A stretch of DNA of 64,000 nt from Lactarius indigo (Eukaryota; Basidiomycota; Agaricomycetes; Russulales; Russulaceae): the NCBI GenBank assembly GCA_025766275.1, contig JAFKAC010000007.1:930001-994000 (forward strand), in the 5' to 3' direction. Of the stretch, positions 1-10,358 are shown piece by piece. The first letter of the stretch is position 1. Every line of letters starts with the position of its first letter. The notes beneath the pieces are model-generated. The model was not told the DNA's origin, made no database searches, and worked only from the letters and a program-made list of their open reading frames with translations. A program made the translations under genes and the position numbers.

Positions 1-367
1 GTGTTGGATCATAAATCAGCGTGGTTATGCCAACGTTGTTCCTTCTTCTGGGGATTACGTGTATGGTTTCATCTACGAGATCAACTCCAAGGACGAGCAG
101 TCGTTGGACAAGTACGAAGGTGTTCCCCACAGCTATGAAAAGAGGATCATTCCACTCGAGTTGATCACTCGTTCCGGCGACGGAGAAACGAAGGAGAAGA
201 AGACCATCGATGCGCTGGTGTACATAGATTTTTCCCGTACCAGCCGCGATGTCCCAAAGACGGAGTATATCCACCGCATCAACATGGGGATCAAGGACGC
301 CCTTCAGAAGGGCGTTTCCAAGTCTTATGTCGACAAATACGTTAGACCATTCATACCCCCAGAGTAG
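1..367 (+). CDS. Gamma-glutamylcyclotransferase-like protein, 3' end only
   Basis: The frame is open from base 2 to the TAG at 365-367, so the window starts inside this gene. The readable part (about 121 residues) begins CWIINQRGYANVVPS and continues with VYGFIYEI, LDKYEGVPHSY and YVRPFIPPE. These are typical of the GGCT/AIG2-like fold, in which an early glycine-rich YGF/YGL strand and a conserved acidic residue in the DxYEG region bind gamma-glutamyl substrates. Such enzymes release 5-oxoproline from gamma-glutamyl peptides in cytosolic glutathione turnover. The N-terminal substrate loop is outside the window, so catalytic competence cannot be judged. The gene converges on KRI1, whose stop codon lies only 33 bp away, leaving almost no 3' spacer. 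Confidence 0.75.
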   Translation, partial: CWIINQRGYANVVPSSGDYVYGFIYEINSKDEQSLDKYEGVPHSYEKRIIPLELITRSGDGETKEKKTIDALVYIDFSRTSRDVPKTEYIHRINMGIKDALQKGVSKSYVDKYVRPFIPPE

Positions 368-400
368 AATATCAGTTTCAATGCACACCTCTTTTTCGCG

Positions 401-2819
401 TCATTCCGCCAGCTGTTCAATAGGCTGACCAGACTTTTTCTGTCTCCTTCGCTTCTTCACGGGTTCGTCTGTTGCTCCTCCATCCGTTGCTGCATCAGCT
501 TCCGCTGGTGCATGCGTGACCTTTTCGCGCATCCGTTCCTTCTTTCCCTTCCTCTTCTTTGCTTTGTTCGAGCCCTCGTTGACATCTACGCTCACGCCAC
601 CAGCGCGTTCCGAGAGTTTCTTCTTGAATTCGCCGAGCCGTTCGCCGCGTTTTGCGTCCCACGTGTCGCGCTGCTTGCGATACGGGGCGAGCTTTTTCAA
701 GCCAACGTACTCGTTCAGGTCCTTGTCGTCTGCGAGTAAGATCTCTGTAGGAGTCAGCCCGTATGAGCTCTTCGCTGCTGTGTTGTAGCGGAAGCGCGTG
801 GGCATGCCAGCGACCTGAGCGAAGTCATATGGATGAGCATGGGGTGCAAGCGATGAAAAGAGACGCACCATATCGTTGAACTCGAGCTCGTACAACTCCT
901 CCATGTACTGGTCAAGCACCCGCTTGCGCATCTCTTCCGTGCCGTCCCATTCCACCTCATCCCACTTGCTCCCGCCATCTTTCAGTGCATCTGCGTCCAT
1001 CTCATCCACGTCGACCCCATCCACATCAACGTCTCTCGCTTTCTTCTTCTCTTTCTTCTTCGCCTTCTTACGCTCCTTCACGTCGAGGCTAGTTGACACA
1101 TGCTGAGCTTCGTCCTCGCTCTGCGGAACGATGTGATCGATGTCAATATCATCGTCCCACGTCGGTTTTTCGTCATCACCGTTGGCACCAGCACCGTCCG
1201 TCTCGACAAGCATAGCCGCTATTTGTTGATCGTGCGTCGCCGCGTCCCAGTCTCCGTCCAAGTCTAGCGCCTGTAGGGCTGCGCGGATTCAGCAAAACGG
1301 ACGATATACTCGCCCTAAGAAAAAGGACAAACCCTGGCTGCGCACCCATCCTCCTTCTTTGCCAATGCGTTCGAGCCTGCCTTCCAACTCTCGCGTCTTG
1401 AGCCCCTTTAGACGCTTCACTTCTTCGCGTCGCTGCGCCTTCTCCGCGTCCTTGCGCTCCTGCCGCCGCTCACGCGCCGCACGGCGGCGTTCTGCGTGCT
1501 CCGTTGTCCGTCGCACACTCTCGATAGCACGCGGGAAGGACTGAATGTGTGCCGCGTCGGGTTCTTCGAAGCGGAAATTGTACGAGCTTTCGAAACGCTC
1601 TGCGACTTCGTCGAACTCGTCGTCGTCTTCCTCAAAAAGATCGTTGTTGGCACCAGCACCGACCTCAACGCCGGTATGCGTCGCTGAGGGACCAGGATCT
1701 TTGGAAGATGAGGCCTGTGCAGTGATCTCCTTATATGTTGGGAGGCGTCGAGCAGAGCGGTCCACCCATCCGCGATTCAAAATGTAACTACAGAAAAAAA
1801 TTAATCATTTCATTCGCTGTTGTATGACGGAAAAGTGGCGCACGCACTTTATCAAAAATTCTTGGTCTGTTTCCTTCCTCTCTTCTGCATTCTTTCTTCC
1901 CTTTTTCTTCTTCTTCTTCCCGGGTTCTGCCTCGGCAGGGTGTACATCTTCTTCTTGACGTACCTCGTCCTCTGTCTTTCCCTCATCTCCGAGGTCTAAG
2001 ATCTTTTCGAGCGGACCGACCTCGCGTTCGAGATAGGCGCGATACTCCGCCTCCTCCCGCTCCACCTCGTCTCTCGTTTTCTCGCGCAACGTAAACAGAC
2101 CGCCCTCTTCCTCCCGTTCTGCAACCGCACCATCTGCGGCGGCACCCGCATGAAACGCTGCGATGGTTTCGGCGCGCAGTGCAGCCTGCTCCTCAGCGTG
2201 TGTTGGTGGCTGCGGCGAGGTGGAACGCGACGAAGACGACGACGACGCAGCCTCGAGCGCGGCGGCGAGGCGCTGTTCTGGGAGCGTCAGCGGCTTGTCT
2301 TCCTTCGTCTTCTTCTTTCTGTGCGTGGGCGAGGGCAGTGTGCCCGACTTGCTGTGCTCCTCTGTCGCCACCGATAGAGATGGCATGCGTAAGAAACGGC
2401 AGCGAGGGAAGGATAATAATGGAGGGATCACCTTCGAAAACGTTGCGACTGGCGTCGTAGATGCCGGGGTCTCGCGACTTGATACGGGCGAGCGTGCGTA
2501 GGATGGCGGCGTCGAGTGCGGGAGTGAGCTCTTCACCGTCCTCGTCCTCGCTCTCGTCGGACTCCGAGTCAGATCCGTCCGAGCTTAGATCTTCCGTATC
2601 GGCATCAGAGCCATATTTCTCCTTGACTGCACACAGAAAAAAAAAGTCAGAGCGACTGGAGACGTTCGATGGAAAGGGGTGGTAGCGCGCACGCTTCGCA
2701 AGCTCTTCGCGCTCTTTGCGATATTGGAAGGCTTTCGCATAGTGCTCATTAATCGTGAACTGATGTACATCATTCTCGTCCTCTTCAGAGGACGTTGAAG
2801 AAATCAGTCGTTCTTGCAT
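401..2819 (-). CDS. KRI1: KRI1-like ribosome biogenesis protein
   Basis: Five exons on the minus strand, low to high: 401-1270, 1346-1787, 1848-2361, 2432-2626, 2693-2819. The introns of 60-75 bp have GT-AG ends. The joins restore family hallmarks: FTINEHYAKAFQYRKE at the N-terminus, LAKLKEKYG across the first intron, NVFEEEH across the second and INYILNRGWVDR across the third. The C-terminal Kri1 domain reads MPTRFRY, YGLTPTEILLADDKDLN and LKKLAPYR. The protein is rich in acidic and lysine tracts. KRI1 works in the nucleolus with KRR1 in 40S subunit assembly and 18S rRNA processing. The start at 2819 is a real ATG just upstream of the conserved N-terminal block. Part of the 5' end and its upstream DNA has been duplicated to about 9.1 kb. 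Confidence 0.88.
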
Positions 2820-3094
2820 TTCGAGAGGAAAGGTTGGCGTCTCTCGGCCCGGAGAACGGCGACAAAACGACGGCGCGTCAACGGGTACATCGAATTCGGC
2901 AGGTGGTACAACTTCTAAATCGATCTTGGTTCACTTAATCTTTGGATACTATAGTATACAATGGTCTGCTAAATATGGGATTGGGAGTAAGAGCTTTCTG
3001 ATCATGGCTACGCAAGTGGCTACGGCAGCTTTTTGAGCGAAACAATCACTTGATGGGAGAGATCGGTTTTGCACCGAACGTCATACGAGACGGC
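2820..3094 (-). promoter_or_regulatory. KRI1 upstream region
   Basis: This 275 bp spacer separates the KRI1 start codon from the stop codon of the first acetoacetate-decarboxylase-like copy, so it must hold the KRI1 promoter. I see no clear TATA box. Diverged versions of the same spacer occur before copies 2 and 3 at about 6,343-6,670 and 9,182-9,488. Sequences such as ACAATGGTCTGCTA and GAGCGAAACAATCACTTG show that it was duplicated together with the gene. Confidence 0.5.
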
Positions 3095-3961
3095 CTATTT
3101 GACCTTCATTCTAAGCTGTGTGCTTTCGGGGAAAGTAAGCGCCCCCGTGAACTTGACTCCAAACCAAAAAGACTTGAATTGGGGGAATTGTACCCCGTCG
3201 CTATAACTTGCATGACCACCTTCGCTCGGGTGAATGTACGCAAGTTTCCACCGGCCATCATAACATGGAGCGATGGTCGACCATTCGTCATTGGTGAGGT
3301 CCTCGGGTAGTCCGGAAATCAGTGGAGGCTGGACAAGACCCATGAAAGGCGTTATGATGCGGGGGGATATGGGGATCGCAGGGAGACATGAGTCGGTGAG
3401 GGAGGCGGTGAAAAAGGGATTCTTAGCGTCCGGTAAGGAGACTTCGAAAGTGGAAGTGTTAGGTCCCGACGGAACGAATTTGAAGCGTGCGAGGTGCTTT
3501 GGAATGTCTTTATATGATCGCTATCAATATTGGAACGAGAAAAGCGTGCACAACTTACTCCAGTTCTTGCGGCCATTCCAGGTACTCTGTATAGAGCTGA
3601 CATAGATATTAGTGATGCGTCAATTGGTCCCTTTCTCGCAGGGGTTGGAAAAGCCTCTGAAGATCACGGCGAGTTCGTCGTAGGGGCCAACGGGCGAATC
3701 CTCGTAACGTACGAGGATGACACTGACGAGGCCACCATTCCATTGGGGAGAGCCGTTCACAAGAGCCTGGGCTGAGGAGTGCAAAGCCTCTAAGGGATTA
3801 TAGGAACCGGGGGGCAGACCCTGGAGAACAGGATCTTCGCTGTTGACTGGCTTGAGCGACGTGACAAAGATATAGAGCTTGGCTCTGAGTGACCATGGTG
3901 GGGGTGTAGGAGTCACTCCGGGAGGGGGCGCACGGCTCGAGGGAGAATCAAGGGGAGACAT
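3095..3961 (-). pseudogene. Acetoacetate-decarboxylase-like gene, copy 1, premature stop
   Basis: Two exons (3095-3507 and 3559-3961) with a 51 bp GT-AG intron at the same position as in copies 2 and 3. Motifs include PPPWSLRAK, LPPGSYNP, YEDSPVGPYDEL, GRKNW|NIPKHLARF across the intron and LVQPPL. I associate this pattern with a fungal family that resembles the acetoacetate decarboxylase superfamily fold. An in-frame TGA at 3620-3622 stands where copy 2 has TGG and copy 3 has GGA; the frame stays open on both sides. Translation would stop after about 113 residues, so I call it a pseudogene. An assembly or sequencing error is the alternative. No function is known to me for this family in fungi. 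Confidence 0.65.
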
Positions 3962-4485
3962 GACGAGAGTTTGTTACATTTTGGTTTATATAGGAGATAA
4001 AGACATTGATTTTGAATGTGTGTTGACGTAGTTGTCTCGTCTTCGAAACTTTAAGCTTCAAAATCGGGCGAACGATGTAAAATAAGTGATTCCGTCGAAA
4101 AGAACCCTGCGCGGTATCTAAGAGGATTCCCTATGCAGGGGACCAATCCCTAGATTCGGCAGGGTTTTCGGAGGGTGCAAGTCCTTGAACATTTCGCCGT
4201 ATACATCAGCGCAAAACAAGAGGATATCGAAGACGACATCTGGCGGTATTTCCTCGCACACCTGGAGACTGTTTAAGGGACTACAGATGGATGTAACCGG
4301 GTTGTGAGGGAGTCGCCGTAGGATTTCAATTGCACAATGGGGCAGCGTGGGAAAGTTCTAGATTCTAAGAAGCGTTGTATTGTGAACAGGGGGAGGAGTT
4401 TGCGTATATGCACGGATAATTTTTGCGTATGACAGGGCGCGCCGCGGCGCTGTTTCGGTAAATCGTTATCCCAGGTTGTAAGTTG
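3962..4485. other. Spacer upstream of copy 1, duplicated
   Basis: No supported gene. The stretch matches the region upstream of copy 2 (7,542-8,244), including TTACATTTTGGTTTATATAG near the gene start. A more conserved block at about 4,060-4,275 and 7,850-8,040 reads on the minus strand as EIP.DVVFD.LLFCA.VYGE.FKDL. It may be a relic of a second small gene carried in the duplicated unit, but I do not recognise it. Confidence 0.4.
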
Positions 4486-4500
4486 GTCGTAACGGAGTTC
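4486..4500. repeat. Target site duplication, left side of LINE
   Basis: GTCGTAACGGAGTTC immediately precedes the poly-T run. It matches 13 of 15 bases of the segment at 5831-5845 on the other side of the LINE. Confidence 0.75.
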
Positions 4501-5830
4501 TTTTTTTTTTTTTTTGATCAATATTTATTCTGAATGCGCAACGAAGGTTACAAACCAGTCACAGCAGAGCGAAGCCGTATTTATGAAACGCGTTAGTCCA
4601 TGGGAGGTGCCTCCGAGAGAACGTAAGTACGTGACCGAAACTCAGGGAAGATTAATAGATAGCGGGAAGCCGCATGGACACCCAGGCATACAGTCGCAAT
4701 CCGAGACGCGGGGATTAGCCGCAAATTAGAGTCACAAGGGAATGAGACCATGAGAAACCAAACCTCAGTGTGCACCTACTTAGTCGGGTTCAGGGGGCAC
4801 GGGTATAGGGGGACCGGATTCCGGCGTAGAGAGCGCACGAGTCCGGTCGAAGAAGTTAGAGCTTGCCCACGCCCTTTTTGGTGGAGAAGAGGGATGTGAA
4901 AGAAAAAAGGGGGGCGTAGGCGGGATAGTGAACCGCAGAATCCCGGCATTGATGCGGTAATGGTGGATGATGTGCTCCGCAGTCCTGAGGGGTGCGCTAC
5001 ATGGGCAAGACACGTTCTCGGGGGGGGGGGGGAGGTCGTTATGCCAGGAGCGTTGGACGTACGTGCCTGTGAAGGTGTGGTCCGTAGCTATTTGCATGAG
5101 GGTGGACGTGCTGCGCCTGGTATGTTTGACGCGACGACAGCCCGATAGTTCTTTGTTCGCTACTGTGGCCTGCAGCCAGAGAGAGTGGTGTCTCGTAGGA
5201 TGGGGAGAGTGGATGTCTGAGTGGGTGGATGAGAATGAAAGCCGCTCCCCAAGTACGTTAAGGCGGAATTGCGGGATGAGCTTTGCAGTGTGCCAGCGGT
5301 TGGACCAGTCACGAAAAGCGAGTTCGCGCGCTCTTGCCTTCTGGAATGCTGCAGAATCGACACGATTAAGCCCATCAGGGGGGTCGCGTGTGCAGGCCTC
5401 GGTCGCCAGGTCCCGTGCCGTCGTCTGCCCTACTAGTTCTGCATCCACCAAGGTCCAGACCAGGTGCAAGCGGAAATGTCTGTGACGTATCGCAAGCGTG
5501 GTCAGTGACCGATGGAACAGCAGCGCATGGGACTGCGCCGTTACAGACCGCGGGTTTTTCGCTGCATGAATCGCCGAGTCCGAATTAGTAAATAAGTAGA
5601 TGAGATCGGGGATGGGCCCCTCATCCGTATAGTACATGGCTAGGGCCTGCGCTGTCTTAGCGAGCCCAAAGGCGTCCGCGTCGAACTGGGGCACACCCAT
5701 GCCCAACACCCAGTTCAGCTCCATTAGAGCCGCCCCCCCTGCTGAGAAAGTAGCGGCCACCGCGCCTACTTTGACGCCGTCAGCCCGGTTCAAGTTGTCC
5801 GAGAACACATTGGCCTGGGTGAATGATCAA
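4501..5830 (-). mobile_element. 5'-truncated non-LTR retrotransposon (LINE)
   Basis: The insert starts on the plus strand with a run of 15 T, which is the poly(A) tail of a minus-strand element. It ends about 1.33 kb later inside an RNase H coding region, as expected for a 5'-truncated LINE. Both sides carry a 15 bp target duplication (4486-4500, 5831-5845). The duplicated unit at 8,245-8,260 holds the same target once, uninterrupted, so it is a paralogous empty site. About 260 bp of 3' untranslated sequence lie between the stop codon and the tail. Confidence 0.85.
4780..5829 (-). pseudogene. RNase H and zinc-binding tail of LINE ORF2
   Basis: An open frame of about 345 residues runs from the truncated edge of the LINE to a stop at 4780. 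It contains an RNase H-like core: VFSDNLNRADG aligns with the first catalytic Asp strand, YLFTNSDSAIHAA with the TDS strand and HLVWTLVDAELVGQTTARDL with the final catalytic region. A cysteine-rich stretch follows (CPCSAPLRTAEHIIHHY). In the TDS motif the Asp is Asn (TNS), so activity is doubtful. The reverse transcriptase and endonuclease parts are missing, so this is dead coding sequence. Confidence 0.75.
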
Positions 5831-5845
5831 GTCGTAACAGAATTC
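5831..5845. repeat. Target site duplication, right side of LINE
   Basis: GTCGTAACAGAATTC, the partner of 4486-4500 with two transitions. The following DNA (GGAACGAAAAGGTC and onward) continues the duplicated unit seen after 8,260. Confidence 0.75.
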
Positions 5846-6670
5846 CCTGCCCTATATTTGCATCGGAGAATGGAACGAAAAGGTCTCCTCGCAGGGCAGA
5901 AGACAAAGAGAGATGAGTGCTGAGACTAACATGATGGAAGAGATTATCGAAACCCGTCCAGTTTCTACGCACGGCGGGCGTCCATAGACTCGTAACCAGC
6001 CGGAGAATGCGGGGGCCACGGAGCGACTAGTAGTAGGATGTTCTCGAGCGTCCTGCAGCGATTTCGATAGATTCGAATTGAATACAGACGGACTCCAAAA
6101 ACCGAGAACTAGGTTCATAATTAAGTCAACTCCGGAAATTGGGTTATCTTCCAGAATTAGGTAGCTATCTTGTAAACCTGGGGTTACTGAATAGTTATCT
6201 GTTTTTGCCTTGGCAGTTGTGCCCCCAATTCGGTTTGGCATTTTCCAAACTCCTCACCCTTCGATCGTTCACCAGTATAAACTCCAAGATAAACGAACCT
6301 ATGTCCCTCCAGAGCTTCAGAGACCGTGTGACTCGGAAATCAAGGATTTCGAGAGGAAAAGTTGGCGCCTCTCAATCCGGTGAGCGGCTGGCGACGAAAC
6401 GACGGGTCAACGGGTCAACGGTCGATGACATCGAATGACGGGTGTGGCGAATGTTAGAACTTCTAAGTTGCGGTATATGATCTCTGTCGCTCAGACCAGT
6501 TACTCATTAATTAATCCTCAGATAGTACAGTAAACGATGGTCTGCTACATATGTGATGTGATGGCATTGGAAATGAGAAAATCTGTTCACTAACGACAGC
6601 CACGGGATTTGAGCGAAACAATCACTTGATGGGAGAGATCGGTTTTGCACCGAATGCGATACGAAGCGGC
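5846..6670. other. End of duplicated unit 1 and start of unit 2, no gene
   Basis: From 5,846 to about 6,040 the sequence matches 8,261-8,480 of unit 2. From about 6,040 to 6,340 I see nothing recognisable. From about 6,343 it matches the KRI1 upstream spacer, starting a few bases outside the KRI1 start codon. Short open frames here have no family motifs. Confidence 0.5.
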
Positions 6671-7541
6671 CTATTTGACCTTCGTTCTAAGCTGCGTGCT
6701 TTCGGGAAAAATAAGTGTCCCTGTGAACTTGACTCCAAACCAAAAAGACTTGAATTGGGGGAATTGTACCCCGTCACCATAGCTAGCATGACCACCTTCG
6801 CTCGGGCGGATGTACGCAAGTTTCCACCAGCCATCATAACATGGAGCGATGGTCGACCATTCGTCATTGGTGGGATCCTCAGGTAATTCGGAAATCAGTG
6901 GGGGCTGGACAAGACCCATGAAGGGCGTTATGATGCGGGGGGATATGGGGATCGCAGGGAGACATGAGTCGGTGAGGGAGGCGGTGAAAAAGGGCTTCTT
7001 AGCGTCCGGTAAGGAGACTTCGAAAGTGGAGGTGTTAGGTCCCGACGGAACGAATTTGAAGTGTGCGGGATACTTTGGAATGTCTTTATGTAGCCATTAA
7101 TCAGAGGGCTGACTGGAGCAAGGAGAGTGCGCACAACGTACTCCAATTCTTGCGGCCATTCCAGGCGCTCTGTGGAGAGCTGACATAGATGCAGGTGATG
7201 CGCCAACTGGTGCTCTTCTGGTGGGGATTGGCAAAGCCATCAAAGCTCAAGGCAAGTTCGTCGTAGGGGCCAACTGGCGAATCCTCGTAACGCGCGAGGA
7301 CGACGACAACGGGGCCACCACTCCATTGGGGAGAGCCGTTTACAAGAGCATGGGCTGAGGGGTGCAAAGCCTCTGATGGATTATAGGAACCGGGGGGTAG
7401 ACCCCTGAGAACAGGATCTTCGCTGTTAACCGGCTTGAGCGACGTCATAAAGATATAAATCTTGGCCTTGAGTGACCATGGTGGGGATATTAGAGTCACA
7501 GAAGGGGATGCACGGCTCGAGGGAGAATCAAGGGGAGACAT
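6671..7541 (-). CDS. Acetoacetate-decarboxylase-like protein, copy 2
   Basis: Two exons (6671-7083 and 7142-7541) joined across a 58 bp GT-AG intron give an uninterrupted protein of about 270 residues starting MSPLDSPSSRA. Key blocks are SPPWSLKAK, LPPGSYNPSEALH, LARYEDSPVGPYDEL, IYVSS, NGRKNW|NIPKYPAHFKF and GLVQPPLI, ending in STQLRTKVK. The pattern matches a fungal family of unknown role with an acetoacetate-decarboxylase-like fold. I see no signal peptide or membrane helix. The conserved block upstream of each copy suggests that the promoter was duplicated with the gene. Substrate and reaction cannot be inferred. Confidence 0.65.
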
Positions 7542-8480
7542 GAGGGGAATTTACTACATTTTGGTTTATATAGGAGATAAGGACGTCGATTCGTCGATTT
7601 TAGATGTGTGTCGATGTAGTTGTCCCGTCTTAGAGGCTTTAAGCTTCAAACGCCAAGCCCGGCCAGTAGTCGGGCGGACGCTGTAGAATTAGCCCCACGG
7701 TGGGTCGTCATGGCCCCTTACACGTGTTCTTTTCTCGTCTTCGTAATATATTTGGCGGCGTGTAAGTTGAAAATGGGACGGATATGTGTCTCCTTTACGT
7801 GGGCCCATCGGGGTGTTCATGGGTCTCTTTTGGCGACGCGATCCAAGTAATACCGTCGAAGATAACCTCCACGCGGTATCTAAGAGGCTTCCCGTGCAGG
7901 GAACCAACCCCCTGGATTCGGCAGGGTTGCGAGGGTTCAAATCCTTGAACGTTTCGCCGTACACATTAGCGCAAAACAAGAGAGCATCGAAGACAACAGA
8001 TCGCGGTATTTCCTGGTGCGACCCGAGGCTGTTCAAGAGATGCTCGGCAGAACGGATAGAGACAACCGGGGCGTGTGGGAGTCACCGCGGGGGTTCTATT
8101 ACACAACAGAGAGCGGGTAGTGCGGTCAGAGACGTTGTATAGTGAACAGGGGGGAGCGCACCGGCGCAGTGAACCCTTGCGTATGGCGGAGGGCGGCGCG
8201 ACGCTGTTTCGGTAGGTCGTCATGGTCGTCGTGGCTGTAGGTTAGTCGTAGCAGAGTTCCTTGCACCAAATCCACGTCGGGGAGTAGAACGAAAAGGTCC
8301 CCACGTGGAGCAGAAGGCAAGAAAAGGGGAAGGACAGCGAGAGCAACGGGATGGAGGAGATCATCGAAACGGATTGTGTGCATTTTCGTCCAGTTTCCGC
8401 GCACGGGCATCCATAGACGCGTAACCAACCGGAGAATGCGGGGGTCGCGTAACGACTAGAGGATCCTCGATTCTCAGAAA
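7542..8480. other. Duplicated spacer upstream of copy 2, holds LINE empty site
   Basis: Matches the copy 1 upstream region on both sides of the LINE. The empty target reads GTCGTAGCAGAGTTCC at 8,245-8,260. No intact gene is supported. A minus-strand frame at 7,689-8,036 covers the conserved EIP.SVVFD block but has no known motif. Confidence 0.5.
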
Positions 8481-9092
8481 GTATCATGTTGGCGTCCAGC
8501 TTGTGCTTCTTCATCCCCAGCCGCCCAGCGATGATCGGGGCTGAAGCGCTGGCTTCGACAGCAAAAGGCCACTATCGCAAAGGCGTCCTCAGCTGGCTAA
8601 ATACAGTCGTACAGTAGTTGTGCGAGAAGGACACGCGTCCCAACGTTAGGCTCCTCTTCGTCGAGCTCGACGGACGGACTACGCAAGGGCATATGCCGCG
8701 CACCTGCGATCCATGGTCGCTGGCGGGAGAAGCATCCCAAGCCCGCGGAGTAGCACGTCGGCGGAACAAACGCACAGGTGAAGCCGAGGCGTACACTTAT
8801 CGTTGATGGAAGTCGTGCGCTAGACCAGTGACTGTCTGTATATAACAGCGGAGCTTGATACCACCGGTGTCTCTTACATAATCCACAGGCTTCAATGGAC
8901 GTATTACATAAGAGGTACCAATCTCGACCTCCAGTCTTTTTGCTTCTTTTTTTTTTTTCTTCTGAGCCGTTTATATTCTGGGGTTTGTACCATACTGCTG
9001 GCCAGGTGTAAGTGTATATGAGGTCCCCAAAAACTTTCCCATGCTGTGATTTCATTTATAGACAACTCAGGACCTGTTCTTGTGTTCGTGGC
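8481..9092. other. Unassigned spacer between units 2 and 3
   Basis: No homology to the other units and no gene that I can support. It includes a T-rich run at about 8,944-8,960. A minus-strand open frame at 8,597-9,055 has no family motif and is probably chance. Confidence 0.4.
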
Positions 9093-9181
9093 CATAGTGC
9101 TCGTTAATCGTGAGCTGATGTACCTCCGTCATCCTCTGAAGACGGCGTTGAAGAGATCATTTGTTCTCGCATTTCGGCTCA
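9093..9181 (-). pseudogene. Duplicated 5' fragment of KRI1
   Basis: CATAGTGCTCGTTAATCGTG and the following 70 bases match KRI1 exon 1 (about 2,737-2,823), including the start-codon region TTCTCGCATTTCG versus TTCTTGCATTTCG. The copy holds only the first 25-30 codons, contains indels and is cut off from the rest of the gene. It marks the left breakpoint of duplicated unit 3. Confidence 0.7.
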
Positions 9182-9488
9182 GAGAACGGCTGGCGATAAA
9201 ACAACCCCACGTCAACGCGTTAAACGCCAAACGGCGGGTGTTTCAAGGCCATAACTTCTAAATCGCTCCTGCATACGTTGCCATTCCGACCATTTGGGAC
9301 CAGTACAGTATGCTAAGTCTGCTACATATGGTGGTGGAATTGGCCTCCAGGCCGATCGATGATCGCGGCCACGGCAACCCGAACTCGGGAAAATGATCAC
9401 TTTTGCAGTGATAGGGTTGAGAGAGGCAAGTGATCGATCGATTGAGTTATGATTTGATTTGTGCACCGAACGTGATAAGAGAGACGGC

Positions 9489-10358
9489 CTAACCGGCCTT
9501 CGTTCTCAGTTGCGCACCGACAGGGAAAGTAAGCGTCCCCGTGAACTTGGCTCCAATCCAAAAAGACTTGAATTGGGGGAAGTGTAACCCGTCACCATAA
9601 TTTGCATGACCACCTTCGGTCGGGCGGATGTACGCAAGTTGCCACCGGCCATCGTGAAGTGGGGCAATAGACAACCATTCGTCATTGGTGGCGATCTGGG
9701 GGTCCTCGGGTAGTAGCGGGGGCTGTACAAGACTCGTGAATGTTTTCACAATACGGGGGGATATGGGGATCGCGGGAAGACGAGAGTCGGTCAGAGATGC
9801 TGTGAAAAAGGGTTCCTCAACGTCCGGTAGGGAAACCTCGAACTTGGAGGTGTTGGGTCCCGTCGGAACGAATTTGAAGCGTGCAAGATGCTCTGGAATG
9901 TCTTTACGGTTGACATTAAGAGGTGGTTGGAACGAGGAGAGTGCGCACAACTTACTCCAATTCTTGCGGCTATTCCAGGCACTCTGTTGAGAGCTGACAT
10001 AGATATTGGTGATGCGTCCACTGGTGCCCTTCTGGTAGGGATTGGCAAAGCCTTTGAAGGTCATGACAAGCTCGTCGTAAGGCCCGACGGGTGAGTTATC
10101 GTAACGCGCGAGGATGACGACAGCGCGGCCGCCATTCCATTGGGGGGAACCATTCACAAGAGCAAGGGCCGACGTGTGCAAAGTCTCCGAGGGATTGTAG
10201 GAACCGGGAGGCAGACCCTGGAGAACAGGATCTTCGCTGTTAACCGGCTTGAGCGACGTGATAAATACATAGAGCCTGGCTCTGAGTGACCACGGTGGGG
10301 GCGTAGGAGTCACCCCAGGAGGGGATGTACGGCTTGAGGGAGAGCTAAGGGGAGACAT
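9489..10358 (-). CDS. Acetoacetate-decarboxylase-like protein, copy 3
   Basis: Open from ATG at 10358 to TAG at 9489. A 54 bp intron (9902-9955, GTAAGT to AG) is a multiple of three and also open, so an intronless reading is possible. Splicing restores NW|NIPEHLARFKF, which matches copies 1 and 2, so I prefer exons 9489-9901 and 9956-10358 (about 271 residues). Motifs: PPPWSLRAR, LPPGSYNPSE, LARYDNSPVGPYDEL, ITNIYVSS, LVQPPLLPEDP and FKSFWIGAKFTG. Copy 3 lacks the stop found in copy 1. Its neighbour on the right is the ERD2-like gene, transcribed divergently. Confidence 0.68.
   Translation of the reverse strand: MSPLSSPSSRTSPPGVTPTPPPWSLRARLYVFITSLKPVNSEDPVLQGLPPGSYNPSETLHTSALALVNGSPQWNGGRAVVILARYDNSPVGPYDELVMTFKGFANPYQKGTSGRITNIYVSSQQSAWNSRKNWSKLCALSSFQPPLNVNRKDIPEHLARFKFVPTGPNTSKFEVSLPDVEEPFFTASLTDSRLPAIPISPRIVKTFTSLVQPPLLPEDPQIATNDEWLSIAPLHDGRWQLAYIRPTEGGHANYGDGLHFPQFKSFWIGAKFTGTLTFPVGAQLRTKAG

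Noticed and set aside
401..1800. Several plus-strand open frames over KRI1
   Set aside because: They mirror acidic, lysine-rich codons of KRI1 on the other strand and have no motif.
5019..5031. Run of G (about 13) inside the LINE
   Set aside because: A homopolymer in low-constraint sequence; no sign of a regulatory role.
7935..7950. GGGTTCAAATCC resembles a tRNA B box
   Set aside because: No A box at the right distance and no cloverleaf; the same site in copy 1 has lost the pattern.
8597..9055. A 152-codon minus-strand frame between units 2 and 3
   Set aside because: No recognisable family, includes a low-complexity lysine run from poly-T, and lies in unassigned spacer.
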